64,000 nt of DNA from Micropterus salmoides (Eukaryota; Chordata; Actinopteri; Centrarchiformes; Centrarchidae): contig NW_024040817.1 of assembly GCF_014851395.1 (NCBI RefSeq), positions 20,910,485-20,974,484 on the forward strand, written 5' to 3'. Positions 45,721 to 58,373 of the stretch are shown here, in pieces. Both the position numbers and the translations under genes were made by a program. Numbering within the stretch: position 1 is the first letter of the stretch; every line of letters starts with the position of its first letter. A model generated the notes under the pieces. The model worked only from the letters and a program-made list of their open reading frames with translations. It ran no database searches and was not told the DNA's origin.

Positions 45721-47029
45721 CGCCGTATCACCAAAGGGAACTTGCACACACTGAAATAGAGACAGTTCATAAACCGCTTGCTATCAGATGACAAATACAG
45801 CATGTACTTCTTTCTACATATCCTGCAGCGCACACACAGTAACTATATCCTGACTGCAGGGAGTGAAGTCAGGTCTCTCGCATTGGAACCCTTTACTCTG
45901 CCGTCGTAGTATAAGAAGCCCATTTTGACAACAAGAGGGAGGCGTTTTTGTGCTTCTGAATGATTATGCAAACATGGATTCAAACCCCCTCTGATCAACT
46001 CAAACCATAGCCAGCATGGAGAGCTGCCATTTGGGTGATAATTCAGGTGACAAACATCTGCGTGACATCATTTGACCTTTAAACTAATGGAGAGATTTTA
46101 TCCAATCAGATGCCTCAAAGTGATGAGCACAACCCAAGCATGCAGCTGATTCACTTGTTTTAAAGAGCTATGACTATTTCAGTCTCAATGTCCTTATTCT
46201 CGCTCTCTGTCTTTTTATGGGTTTATGGAATGCCAATGTTGAGATAGCCTACAGTAAACTGTATGTATAGTCTGATAATGGTATGCTTTGATATGAAAAT
46301 ACAGTGATGCGCAATATACTGTACTGTATATCCATGCTTGTATATCAGGAATCTAGCTGTACCTATAAATCAAACATATTTTTATAAATGCTTCTTATAA
46401 AAGTGAATTCAGTTAAACTATGACAAATATGACTGATTGTTTATCTTGCATAGTTTGTTTCAGTGGACTTTAGTGTAATATTTGCATTGCGTTTATTCAT
46501 TCGCACACACACAATACAATATCATCTATTGGCAACCTGCGCACCACACTGTCAACATAATCGATGTGGAGCAAGATTTAGGAAGGCAGCGCATTCCAGC
46601 ATTCCTATGGGACTGCAGCTTAACTCAGTAATGCCTTTGGCTCTGCTCAGGGTTCACACACTCAAGTTAAGTAAGATTTACTCAAAAAAACCCTCTAAAT
46701 ATACAGTGCTTCACATAGCAAAAGCAGAAACGGTAATGAAAAACAATATCATGTACACTCACATGCATTTACACAGACACAGCTGTGACCTCTAATGAAG
46801 ATATACAATTGCTCTGACAACATCATGCTGCTCAATACCTCATTATGGTGTTTGCCCTCTCCAGAAAGCACCCCATACTGTGTGTGTGTGTGTGTGTGTT
46901 TGTGTGTGCTAACTGGGAGAAGTAGCAGAAGCTGCTGGGGGCGCTTGCTGACTAAGAAACCAACGTCACTATTTATCACTGGGACAACAGGCAGGAGTGG
47001 TGCCGTATAAAGCATCAGGTCTGCAATGC

Positions 47030-47096
<67 letters not shown>

Positions 47097-48356
47097 TGCT
47101 GAATCATGTGACCTCCTGTGGTGCTGCTCTGTCAGAAAACCGTAACACTAGATTAGGGTTTGTGTGTCTGCAAGTGTATCCTTCTTATGCATGTGTCTAT
47201 ACGTGTGTGGGTGTGTGTGTGTGTGCATGTGCACTAGTTGCACTAATTGACACCTCAGGTCACCCTAATGATCTTAAAGTGCCATTGCAGGCAAGAACAG
47301 GATACAGAATCAATGACTGTGTCTTTTAAGATGAACAGCTTTTACAGCACTCTTGCCGGGCTAGTCAGTACACAACTTAAGGTTTACATAACGAAGGGCC
47401 TGTCTGTGAGGCAAATGTTTTTCAGTGGATTCAGTGACCGGAAGGATCATGTCAATTATCAAAATACTGTCCCAAACATTTCAGTTTGAGAACATTTCAA
47501 ATCCACTTTGTCCTAAAGATTATGAGAAGAGCTTTTGTGTCTGTAAGTCTGTAAATGTGATTTATTACACGAGTAAATAGATTTTCTGTCCTGAGAGCAT
47601 CGCCAGATTAACCCTGTTGGACCTCTATTCCTATTCATTCTCTGTGCAGAGCGTACAGTGTCACACTGCTGGAATATTACATTACATATTACATACTCAG
47701 CTTTCCTCTCTGTCTGATTAAACACATTCTAATTTGGTTACACCAAATAAGCACAGCATCATCCGAAATAATGGTCTTAAATATAGATTTTAACTGGTTC
47801 CCTTAAGACATGGCCTAAAATCAGGTAATAAAGCAATACCCAGCTTGTCGTGTTAGTTATTATTGTGGTTTGTTAGTGCATGTTTACCCTCCACCTACAG
47901 TGGATATTTGTAACATTTCAGCCGCTTATTAGCTGAGATTTAAAATTTCAGCAGTTTCACAAATACAACAGTTTCCACGGCTTGGGTAGGTTTAGGCACA
48001 AAAAGGATCTTGGTTAGGGTATGTTCATGAATTGTCACATATAAGTCTACTCTTTTGATGATCTGTCATACATGAAATGTTACAATTACTCTAGAAGCTT
48101 CCTGTAGACAGATTATCCAAATAAGGTGTTACCATAGAAATAAAACTGTAATTTAAATTATCAAAAATTAGAGATTGTTTATTCAGTAAAATTTTGACGC
48201 TGGACTGTCACTATTTTATTTAATTCTTCGACTGTCGTTCCACCTCCTGGCCAACAGGCGGCAACACAAAGAACTGTTTTTACTGCTTCAACAGCTGTTG
48301 AGCTTTCCTCAAAGCGGAAATCGCCTGTCTTTGGTCTTCCGATCTTGCCAAACAGC
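45721..48356. other. tmem196 3' UTR and intergenic spacer to polr1f
   Basis: The 2.6 kb between the tmem196 stop and the polr1f start contains the 3' untranslated region, whose end is not visible. Also present are (GT)n at 46878-46898 and 47032-47093, and a CpG-richer patch from about 48220 that should include the polr1f promoter. Adjacent to the polr1f start is CAAAGCGGAAATCGCCTG. No additional exon is supported. Confidence 0.6.
47032..47093. repeat. (GT)n microsatellite
   Basis: About 31 uninterrupted GT/TG units. Confidence 0.95.
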
Positions 48357-51300
48357 ATGGCGAACCTCGAGCATGCTGAGGACAACCCAAAACATGTGAA
48401 AATGTCTGGTGACGTCTCCGCCGACAGTGCTGCAGTGCAGCCGGCCGAAGTGTGCTCTGCACCGGACAGATACGCGGGCGCGGTCCCGTGCTCTATCCCG
48501 TCGTTCGCAGCCGCCTCCGGGCTGCTGTCAGCGCCGTACTCGTGTCTGGTCATGAACACGCACCGGAGACACATCGGCCTGCCGCCCGTGTACCTGAATA
48601 AGAAGAGGACAGGCATACAGGAGGAGCTGGAAGCCGAGCTGCTCAAGTTCTCCGAGAGGTAACAACACAGGAGGCACCATCATTTTGTCCTTTATTTAAC
48701 TTAACTTTTGTCATCTCCGTCGACGTCTCTGTTGTGCCAGTACGCAACACCACCATTAATGCCCCCCAAACAACCGTTTCTAACATCGTGCAGGTTTAAG
48801 CCTCGCTGCATTAGGTCTGTGTAGCAGTCGTCTGTCTTGTAAACAGTCAAGGTTTGTAGTTACGGCTAAGTTTTCACCTCCATGTCCCTGCTAATTAACT
48901 GAAAACAAGGCATTCATTTGGCAGTGTTGGAGAAAGTATTCAGACCTGTTACCACAAGGTAAAAATGCTCCACTACAAGTAAAAGTCCTGTATTCAAAGA
49001 CTAATGTTTTTCACAAGTATGAGCTGAAAAATGCACTTATATCAGCAGACTGCCCCCTGTCAGCGTTACACTACGTTACATACATTACTTTCTATACAGC
49101 ATTTTATGTTGCAGCCGGTCGATGTAAAGCTGACGGTCATTTTTATAACTTTAAGCTGTTTTGTCAAATGCATCATTTAAAAAAGCTGATACGTTTTGCA
49201 TGTAAACTTTGATCTTCTAAAGAACTAGTTATTAAAGCTGTCTAATATCTAACTAACATGTAACTTAGTAGCAAAGAGTAGACGGTTAATGTGCTCAGTT
49301 ACTTTACAAGTGGGTCCAGGACGTAAGCATGGCTGTAAATAAACACTGAAGTAGTCTAGTGGTTATGTGTTTACCAGATATTCATTGGCTTTATTAGTTA
49401 ACACCTCGTTGAGCTAACCAAGTGTGGGTCTAACAGGCAGAGATGTAAAATATATGCCTTTCATTAGTGAGTTAGATTGAGAAACAGTGGCCTTAATGTA
49501 ATGATGCAATGAGAGTACGATGAAGTCAGAGTTGTCAAAAAAAATCACAATCTTTTTAAGGTTTAAATTAATCATTCATTGTGTCAAATAGTCTAGTATG
49601 CCCGTCAGAATTTCTAAGAGCCTGAATGTTTCATCGGACTATACATGTATACAATATCATATTATTGTTCTGAATCAAACTGTTGGCTTCCCACCAAGCT
49701 AATTCTCCTTGACCTGGTTGACTCTCGCAGTCTAAAGGGAGTTCCCTTGGCTTATGACAACATCAGGATTGTGGGCCAGCACGGAGACATCTACGACGAC
49801 AGCGGCTACATCCACATGAACATAGAGGCCAACTTTGTTGTCTTTCAGCCCGAAAAAGGACAGAAACTGCTGGTGAGATTTTACATTTAAAGCACTCTGC
49901 AGATCCAGAGGAGCTCACAGTACTTCTCAGTTTGTGTTTTGGCCTTGCTCGTACAAACATGTACAATAAATGAGAGACTGTAAATAGGGCTGGACAATAA
50001 AACGATAACAATAATTATTGCAATGTGATTTTTTTCAGTAACAATATAAAAAAATGTTCAATAATTATTCAATAAATGTTTGACTTTATTCACTTGAATT
50101 ATACAGAAATTAGGACTTATTTTTTTAATTATGATTTTTATTTTGTGGGTGAAAAGGGACTAAAAAAAGCTTTTACTTAATTTGACTCGTGCATATTTGT
50201 TGACAAAGATTTTATCATAATTATGTTCTAACTCAGATTTGTGAAGTGATCCACTGTTAAGCATCTAGTGTTGACCATAATTTAGAGTTTAAACCACAAT
50301 TAACCATAAGGTTTCTTCAACTTCCACTCAGGAGCAAAAATCAGCCTTTAAACTCAAAAGAAATAACGATTTGATACTTATCGTGATAATTATCGATATC
50401 GAAAGATATGAAAATCTTTATCATGATAACATTTTTGGCCATATCGTCCAGCCATAACTGTAAATGAATTGTGGGAGGATATTTGGGAAAGTGTGGCAGT
50501 ATGTCTGGCAAAAAAACAGCCCCATGCAAACCAAGAAAATCTGAAGAAAACCTTCACGTCTGGCCCACTTTTATGCATGTTATTTTGTTACTGTGTTTCT
50601 GTTCCCAGGGAAAGGTGAATAAACTAGGACCAAGCCATGTGGGCTGCCTGGTGCACGGCTGCTTCAACGCCAGCATCCCCAAACCCAACCTGGTTCCTAT
50701 GGAAACCTGGCGGGACGCAGGGCCCAGAATTGGAGCAGAGATCGTGTTTGAGGTGACTGCGCTTGACGCTGACGCTGTGGGAGTTCTGCTGATCAGAGGA
50801 CGACTGGATAGGACTAGGCAAGTTTGCGGCGGGGTGGTTGGAGGGGGAATAGGGGCAAAATCCTAACCTGGGTGCTTTTGCCTTACATAGCCGCTAGGGG
50901 TGGGAATCTCTGGGCACCTCACGATTCCATTACGATTCAGAGGGCTGCGATGCGATTATAAAACGATTATCGATGCATAATTTTTTCCTTTACAGGATCG
51001 CTGGATAATTACTAACCATTTAATTTGCACATTAAAATCCAAAAGAAACATCTAATTTCAAAGTACTAGTTTGCGTCCCTAATTTACTTCATTAACCTCA
51101 TCTCCATGGTCATTTCTTTAACAGCCAGCTGTCAGGCTCCTCTGAAAACTGAAATATAAAGTTAATTATCAGGATGTACAGCACATGACAGAGCTGTACA
51201 CCAGTTTAATTTAAGCTTGTACCTGATGTTCTCAACACTTGACAAGTAGGTAAGTTAGTAATGACATACAGCTGAGCTAATTAATATTAATTCGTTACTA

Positions 51301-53205
51301 ATTTAGCTAACATTACAAAAAACGTGCTGTACAGGGGAGATGTTAGCTTCACTTTTCCAGCAGTTGGGAAAACTAACCTTACAGGCATTCCTTAACGGAC
51401 GCACACGGTGACCTACGCTGCACGTCTACTACCAGAAACTTACGGCTAATATTTTTCTCCGCTAACTTTCACATGTTCTAACGCTCGTTCACTCTCTCTC
51501 ATTCGCTCAGCCACACTCAGGATACACAGAGAGGTCGCCAAGCATTGAGTGCCACCATGCTCACACAATGTGCGAGTTAAAATCATTACTTGGGCATAGA
51601 AATTAATGACTGTGTGACCTTTTAGTAAGGTGGTTATTCATTCCTCAATGGTGGTGTGCCAGATACAGGGGCAACACTGGTCTCTTTGTTATGTGCGCTA
51701 CAGACGGTCCGGGCGCCTTTTGCATTCTGTCAACTTTGCGTTATCAATTAATATTTAAATAATCGATTTTTGACATTTGTTAATCGAGTCAGAATCTTCC
51801 ATGTACGCACCGCAATGCATCTAAGAATCGATTTTTTTCCCCCACCCCTAATAGCCTCAGACTCCTCACTTTTCAGGGGAATTTGTTGTTTTGATTGAAA
51901 AATGTGGCACTCGCATGACTTGTGTAGAACCAGCTAGATTTTTATTTGCAGGGAGAGGTCCTTGCTCCACCTGGGCAAATTATAAACACACCTGCGCTTG
52001 ATGCAGGAACGTTCTTGAGCACATTTTTTTGATGCAAACTGTTTTTGGTTGTTGTTAGTGAGCTACAGAATGTTAGCTTGTCCAAATCAAGCCAACATCA
52101 GCTTTAGCAAAATGACAGCAGTGAACAGTTCATCATCATAAATTGTCTACCCAGAGTTTGCAGCTACTGATACTAAATAATAATCTTCATACAGTTTGTT
52201 TTACTCAGTACCTTGTAAAAATAACACCAATGAAGCCGGGGCTCGGTCTCTTCAGCAAGTATTCCTGCCACTCCACACATACACGCTACGCCTACACATG
52301 CGCACTGACGACCCAGGGTTAGGGTGACAATTCTGGATTTATTCACACACTTTATAAACATTTATTGAAAGTTTGTTTCTTTTTACATGTTTATTTACAA
52401 CATTAAATGTTGAAATGTGTAATAGGCTGTAGATTAACTTATTGGGAGAAAACTGGTAGTATTATGTAAAATCAGACTTTGAGCACTCCCATATCGCCAA
52501 AATGGCATGATCCTTGTTTCGCTGCAAAGCTTCGACTGTGAGATTGACAGTCGAATCACGCTCCGCCCATCGAAGCATCGAATCTTCGACTATTCGGGGT
52601 CAGCCCTACTTGGTTGTATAAATAATTTCGAAAGGACATTTTCAAAGTGTGGTTTAACTCGTGATTGACTTCTGTTGTGTCTGTGTGTGTTGTCTCTCAG
52701 GGTGCAGGAGCTGCTGGCTATGGGTGAGAGCTTAGAGTCCGGCGTCCCCACAGACGAGCCAGAACTACCAGAAACCGAACCAAACCTAGAACCCACTGAG
52801 GAGTCTCCTGTCGACACACCCAAGAAAAAGAAGAAGAAAAAGAAGGACAAAGTCAAAGAGGAGGAGACAGAAGAGGAGGTCACAAGTACCCCCTCCTGCC
52901 ACTTGGATGGCAGCACAACACCAGAGCTGAACGGAACAATGGTTGAAGCAAATGGCGATGAAGCTCTTGAAAAAAAGAAGAAGAAGAAGAAGAAAAAGGA
53001 AAAACACCTGAAAGAAGAGGAGGAAGAGGTTGAGGTCTCTCCCATGGGCGTCAACGGCAGTGACTCCAGCGGTTACCTTAGTGACCAGCCAAGCAAAAAG
53101 AGAAAACACGAAACTGGTAAAGATGTCATATCTAGTTTTATTGAGGATCCTGAACCACCCAAATCCAAGAAGAAGAGGAAAAGTGGCATTGAGCAGTTTG
53201 CCTGA
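48357..53205 (+). CDS. polr1f: RNA polymerase I subunit RPA43 (Twist neighbour protein), four exons
   Basis: RPA43 pairs with the RPA14-like partner to form the Pol I stalk, contacts RRN3/TIF-IA and works in rRNA transcription in the nucleolus. Exons are 48357-48658, 49731-49872, 50609-50817 and 52701-53205. They join to 1158 bases, 385 residues plus stop. The N-terminal part has SCLVMNTHRRHIGLPPVYLN. The S1/OB-like region spans GVPLAYDNIRIVGQHGDIYD to HVGCLVHGCFNASIPKPN and LLIRGRLDRTR. The C-terminal 125 residues are acidic and lysine-rich, with two K8-10 runs and PPKSKKKRKSG, a likely nucleolar signal. Intron 3 starts with GCAAGT, a GC donor. The start at 48357 is chosen as the first ATG (MANLEH); the frame opens slightly upstream without another ATG. 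Confidence 0.95.
48659..49730 (+). other. polr1f intron 1
   Basis: Starts GTAACA and ends ACTCTCGCAG. It is AT-rich, with no recognised exon or clear element. Confidence 0.7.
49985..50456. mobile_element. hAT-type MITE in polr1f intron 2
   Basis: ACTGTAAA flanks both sides perfectly (49977-49984 and 50457-50464). The left end is TAGGGCTGGACAATAAAACG and the right end on the other strand TATGGCTGGACGATATGGCC. Both subterminal parts carry CGATA/TATCG motifs (CGATAACAATAATT; TATCGTGATAATTATCGATA). 472 bp, no transposase. Confidence 0.88.
50895..51850. mobile_element. hAT-type non-autonomous element in polr1f intron 3
   Basis: The left end is TAGGGGTGGGAATCTCTGGG and the right end on the other strand TAGGGGTGGGGGAAAAAAAT. 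Flanks are ATAGCCGC (50887-50894) and ATAGCCTC (51851-51858), an 8-bp duplication with one later change. The subterminal regions contain ATTACGATTCAGAGG and ATCGATTTTTGACAT type motifs. 956 bp without a transposase frame. Confidence 0.85.
52480..52608. mobile_element. Partial hAT-like end in polr1f intron 3
   Basis: The segment CGAATCTTCGACTATTCGGG then GTCAGCCCTA has the form of a hAT right end (TAGGGCTGACCCCGAATAGT on the other strand). It includes an internal repeated CTTCGACTGT/GACAGTCGAA palindrome. The partner end was not found, so it is a fragment. Confidence 0.55.
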
Positions 53206-55355
53206 AAGGTTGATCATATTCTGTATAATAATTGAAGGGATACAACATTCATAACAAGAATGGTTCAGGAGGAATCTACTGATGTGCCTTTAGGGGTAAT
53301 TCTGCTATACTTAAACCTGGGCTCTATATTGACATATTTTGGGGTCTATATGACTAAAAGTTTTGGAATTTGGGCCAGCATGTCGTCTCAGCAGGCAGCC
53401 GCAATTTGTGCAGCACGGGGTGCAATGTTTTCTTTTGGTGCCATTGCTCCCGTCAAAAGTAGGTCCACTGATGTGCTTGATTGTTTTTCTACGTGTCTGA
53501 TAACATCCCTACTGAGATGTATCTTTTTGTTAAAGAGTAAGAAGAACTCTCGCAAGACTTCTGTTTCTGGTTAAACAAAAAAGGTCCATCTCTGTAGGAA
53601 TCTGTTCATTAATGTTGTCAGACACTTTGAAAAACATTCTGAGCCTGTCTGTGCCAACAACAAATTAATTTTTTTTCAGTGTGCATTGCCCCCAAGGATT
53701 TTGTTGCAGCCATTGCAGCTTGTTTCACAGCTGCCTGTTGAGGCGATCTATTGGACCGATTCCAAAACCTTTTATAAAAAATAGGGCCCAGGAATTACCC
53801 TTTACCCTACAATTTTTAGTAAGCAGGATTTCTGGTGCATTCTACTGAGCTAGTCTAAAATCATTTATACAGAGGGTCAGACTTGCAAAAGGAGTCTTTT
53901 TACTGGTCACATGAATTTTGTGGAAAAGCGCATGAGAGGATAAAAGCAGACTCAACAGATCAGGACCTCATTGAACTGCAGTTTCCTTCCACTGCCTGAC
54001 GGTGGAGCAAAACTTCTTCTTACATCCACACGGGGACACAAAAACATGTGAAACCCTGTCAACTTCACATATTAAACGTGTTGCTGAGACTAAGAAGGCC
54101 AGGTTTTTGCTTTGAATTTATGGAACCAAATGGGACAAAGATGAATTGATATTAACTCTCTACATACTGTAGTACATTTCCTCTTGCCTGGATGCTGAAG
54201 GAGGATGTAATATAAGAAATGTCTCTCTTCTCTTGCCTTGTGTGCCTCTGCAGTCTTTGAAAGGGCTGTCTTAATAATTACTGGAATAGAAGGAGATTGT
54301 ATGTTTACTACCAAATATTTGCAATATTCACTCAGCATCCTAGAAGTGCATCATGCACAGTGGGAAAAACAGTGCAGTCATGAGTTATCCTGTCATCCTT
54401 CAGTTCTGCGTTGACAGTTTTCCACATGTAGGTGTGTTGTCTCATCCCAATTAAAGAGCTCTATATTTTGAAATGTTTACCCTTTGATCACATAGTCAAA
54501 CCTATTTTTGAAAATGAAGGGGACCTGTGAAACCCTGTAGTTTGAACATCTACAACATTGCTTTGATTTTCATTATTTGGAAAATATATCCCTGTAATGA
54601 TTATTAATATGAAGATTTCTATTTTTTCGTGGCAAATTCCCACCTACAACAAACTCTTTTATGCTGACCAATGGGTGTCAAGTGATAAAGTGCTGAGAGA
54701 CAGCCTAAAGATCTCCTGTGTTTTCTTTAACCCCCCCCCCAACACACACACATACAAATCCTCCCCGCCTTTCAGTGGAGAGTTGCAAGAGCTGTGAGGT
54801 GCTAAGAGTTGGAGAGCTTATCAGAAGCTGCCTAAAGAGGACAGATAAGGAGGTGCAATTAACTTGGCTCATCTTAACCTGTCACACCTGATCACATACG
54901 TCTGTGCTTTACAATTAAAAGCCTTTTGATGATGACTTATTAACATTTATAACTGCAGAATTTAAGGCTTATTTGAAAGTGATAAAGTATTTCATTAAGT
55001 ATTTATGAAACGCATTACTTTGGGAAATCATTTATTCATTGTATATGAGAAGATTCACATCTGGACCATATGAAGCTACCGCCAGTTAGCTTAGTATAAA
55101 GACTAGAAACAGCTGGCCTGCCTCTGTTCAGATTTTATATTTAGTTCTTAGTAGTGGCTTATCTAATCTAAAGTATTACTAATTTACTTATTAATCATTT
55201 ATAAATATATAATTACAATGTATAAAACCTTATAAAGTGTGCCTATTGCAAAGTGGTACTGAAGTAAGATTTGAGCATAGAAATTAACTCTTAAACCTGC
55301 GTCAAGCTAATGTTACCCAGATTGTAGCCTTCGGCAGAGGAACATTATCTGTAAT
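53206..55355. other. polr1f 3' UTR and gene-free sequence
   Basis: The polr1f transcript should end somewhere in the first kilobase; no unambiguous AATAAA is seen close to the stop, and an ATTAAA occurs near 54451. A diverged piece of the GTTAGCTTAGC family lies at about 55030-55140. The open frame at 53260-53574 shows no recognised family. Confidence 0.5.
55030..55140 (+). repeat. Dispersed repeat, GTTAGCTTAGC family, fragment
   Basis: Reads ACCATATGAAGCTACCGCCA, GTTAGCTTAGTATAAAGACT and AGAAACAGCTGGCCTGCCTC, in the same order as at 42410. Confidence 0.65.
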
Positions 55356-55735
55356 TAGTGTTGTAGTCAAGACCAAGACCAGAGCTTATTGAGACCGCGA
55401 CAAGACCAAGACTTTTAGGGACTGAGAGCAGTCGAGACCACGGCCGAGGGAGGGCAAGACCGAGTCAAGACCAAGACCAATTCCCTGCATTGCATGGCAC
55501 GCAATAAAATGTGGAATGAGATCATAGGTACTTCTCAAATTGATCTGAAAGATCCACATTCCCATTAAAACTCCCACGTACAAACACTAAGAGCTGAAAT
55601 TGACATAAAATCCAGAGTCCACAATGTCCGAGACCGAGACAAGACCGAGTGCAAATGCAGTCGAGTCTGAGACAAGACCAAGGCCATCAAAAAGGGATCT
55701 TAAGACCAAGACTGGTCTCGAGTACTACAACACTA
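55356..55735. mobile_element. hAT-type MITE rich in GACCAAGAC subrepeats
   Basis: TCTGTAAT flanks both sides perfectly (55348-55355 and 55736-55743). The ends are TAGTGTTGTAGTCAAGACCA and, on the other strand, TAGTGTTGTAGTACTCGAGA. The interior near both ends is built of degenerate GACCAAGAC / GACAAGACC units in both halves. 380 bp, no coding potential. Confidence 0.9.
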
Positions 55736-57589
55736 TCTGTAATTAAAACTTTTTTGACAATCCAATGTACTTGTAATCACATAGTCATTACAAATCTCTT
55801 GCAGTTTGCCCAGAATCCTCTGAATGGCCTCCAATTGTGCAGCCTCCGCTGTTTCGACTGTACAAATACACAAAACACTTAAAAGTTATATTAAGATAAA
55901 GATATTTATAAATGGTGATCTGAAAAAAGGACTTGAAATAGTTTACTGTTTGTCCTCCTATGACCTTCCCTTCTGCCTGATTCAAACCCAGCTTGTGTGT
56001 ACCTCTCTTGCACCTGTACCCCCTCCCTCTATCACCACTCATTTATCTTGTCATTCCTCCTATCACTCCCTCATGCTGACTCCACCTCTTCCCCCATCCT
56101 GCTTTACCTCCTCCTCCTCTTCCTCCTACTTTTCTCCCTGATTTATAGGAGGCGGTGTGCAGTTCACACACATTCCACTTCTGATCCCACCACCACCACC
56201 CTCCCCGCCAGTGGACTCTCCCTGTATCTAGGCACGGTCATTATCTGCATGATCCTCCAAAATGGAGAGAGAGATGAGACAATAGGAGGAGTGTTGTTAT
56301 TGTTCAGCAGGTCAGACCGTCTTTTCATACACCTCTGTGTGCCTCGTACAGTCTCCCAAGGAGTGGTCTGTGTGTGTGTGTGTGTGTGAGTGTGTGCATG
56401 TTAATGTGTATGAGGATTGGCTGTTTCTCTCTATCTCTTGTGTCAAAGTTTCCAGGCCCGACAGCTCCTACATGAAAGAGCCCCTGAAGTCTTTATGGAG
56501 AACAAACGGCTCCCTGACGCAATGTTCCAGGTTCAGGACACACACACGCACACAACGACCCATGCCAAACACTCACTGGCTAACTCGCTCGTTCACTCAT
56601 GCAGACACACCACATCCACAAGCCACAACCCTCAAATCCCCATCCTTGCACACCCCCGTTGGCCAGGCCTAATTAGTTATGTGGTCGGCACTCTGCTCTA
56701 TCCCAGAGCCCCAAATGGCAGCAGGTCATAAAACCTTAAGTGTTCCACCAGTCAGAGCTGTGCAACTTTGGTCATATATCCTCCCAACACGGCCCAGCCA
56801 GGGCTGAGTTGTCTCAAAGCCCATCTCTCACAGGCCTACTGACATCCATGAAATCCCTTTATGGCATTTTCAAAGGTATTTCTGAGAGATTTTTTGGCGC
56901 TTCTGCTTTGCATCTCTGTTTTTTATGCTCCCTCAGGTAAGCAAATAGCCCGTGCTGACACAGAGTCAGACGGGCTCAAGTTAAACTCTTTCCCAAGACA
57001 TCAGTGTCCCCACACACGCACACGTATGCAAGTGCACATGCGCACACACTAATAACCCCAAAAGTAAACATTAGTTTTGGTTTGTGAGTTGGATTCCCAT
57101 AGTTAGTTTGTTTCCTTGGTACCCGACACCCACCGTCCTGCCCTCAGTAACCCTGGTGACGAAAGATGGGTGTGTCTTGTGACACCATTTTGCGCAAGGG
57201 AATTGTGTTTGTGTTCATTTCAATGCCTATTATCTTTTACATACCTCAGGGAGTCATCAGTGAGCATGTTAATAAAACAACTTGATTAAATAAGATCAGA
57301 TAAGAGGATTGTGTTTCCTCCAGCTAAGTGTAGTGATCACTGAATGGTTTGGTCATCTGACCTTTTCTGTGTGTGTCACATTCTGCAGGTGGACAGAGGT
57401 AGAAAGTAACAAAATACATTTCTAAAGGACTTTAGCCTACATAGATACAAGTTTCAGGTACTAAATCTTCAGATGAGCTTTTTTTAAGTGCCTGTTTATG
57501 TTACAGAACAATATACGTACGTTTGTATGTGTTGTCCAACCGCGTTGTAATAATAAGGGGGAGACAAAAGAATTTCAAACAGTCTCTCT

Positions 57590-57740
57590 TTTTTGACCAT
57601 TTGACAAGAACGTTTAGTGAAGCACACTAATATCTTAAATAAGGAGCCACAGCCAGCAACTGATTAGCTTAGCTTAGCATGAAGACTTGAAATAGGGGGA
57701 AAAAGTTAGCCCAGCTCTGTCCAAAGGTAACAACATCTAC
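57590..57740 (+). repeat. Dispersed repeat, GTTAGCTTAGC family
   Basis: Reads AGCCACAGCCAGCAACTGAT, TAGCTTAGCTTAGCATGAAG, GAAATAGGGGGAAAAAGTTA and GCTCTGTCCAAAGGTAACAA, following the order of the copy at 42410. Confidence 0.75.
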
Positions 57741-58310
57741 CAAAAAGTTGTTATGAATTAAATACATGTTAATTAAGAATTTGATTACAATACATATATC
57801 ATTTATGTACAAAATAAATAAAAAGCTGGGCCTAACAAAGAGCCTTGAGGAATCCCACAAGTAAACTTCTTTTATTTTTAATGACAATTATTTTTATTTG
57901 AAGATATTCAACCAAAAATGTGTAACCCTTCTAATACTACATTTTCCCAAAAGTTTTAGTTGTATAGTAAGTTGTGCTCAGAGTATATTCATTGCAGTTA
58001 TTTTTTCTAATATTTCTCTGCAAACTCCATTATTACCAGGTACACATTGCTTATCACTCAGTAAGTTATACTATCATAGGCATCCACCATTAGAAAGAGT
58101 ACTTTAACAAGTACATTTTACTGCTAATAGTTTATAACTTTTACTAGCTACAGCTATTTTATGCTATCTTATGCACACACATAATACATCACGTTTATAT
58201 TATATGTTGACACATTCACATTGTTCATGTCTAGCAATCATTAAATGTTTTTGTATAAATAACATTGTAATTCATAATTTTCCACAAATCTTTTTAGTTT
58301 ATTTTGAATT

Positions 58311-58319
58311 TGTGTGTGT

Positions 58320-58372
<53 letters not shown>
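58311..58372. repeat. (GT)n microsatellite
   Basis: About 30 GT units with two interruptions (a TC step and a GC step). Confidence 0.92.

Positions 58373-58373
<1 letters not shown>

Larger units (their letters stand above)
50818..52700 (+). other. polr1f intron 3, GC-AG type
   Basis: Donor AG|GCAAGT and acceptor TGTCTCTCAG. Using this donor keeps the frame (AG+G = Arg, then VQELLAMGES). It carries a complete hAT-type MITE and the end of another. Confidence 0.85.

Noticed and set aside
53260..53574. Open frame after polr1f that might be an extra gene
   Set aside because: It lies in the expected 3' UTR, shows no domain and has no splice or start context.
56417..56731. Possible exon with ARQLLHERAPEVFMENKRLP between AG and GT-like sites
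   Set aside because: The flanking sites are weak, the reading runs straight into a CA-rich microsatellite, and I recognise no family.
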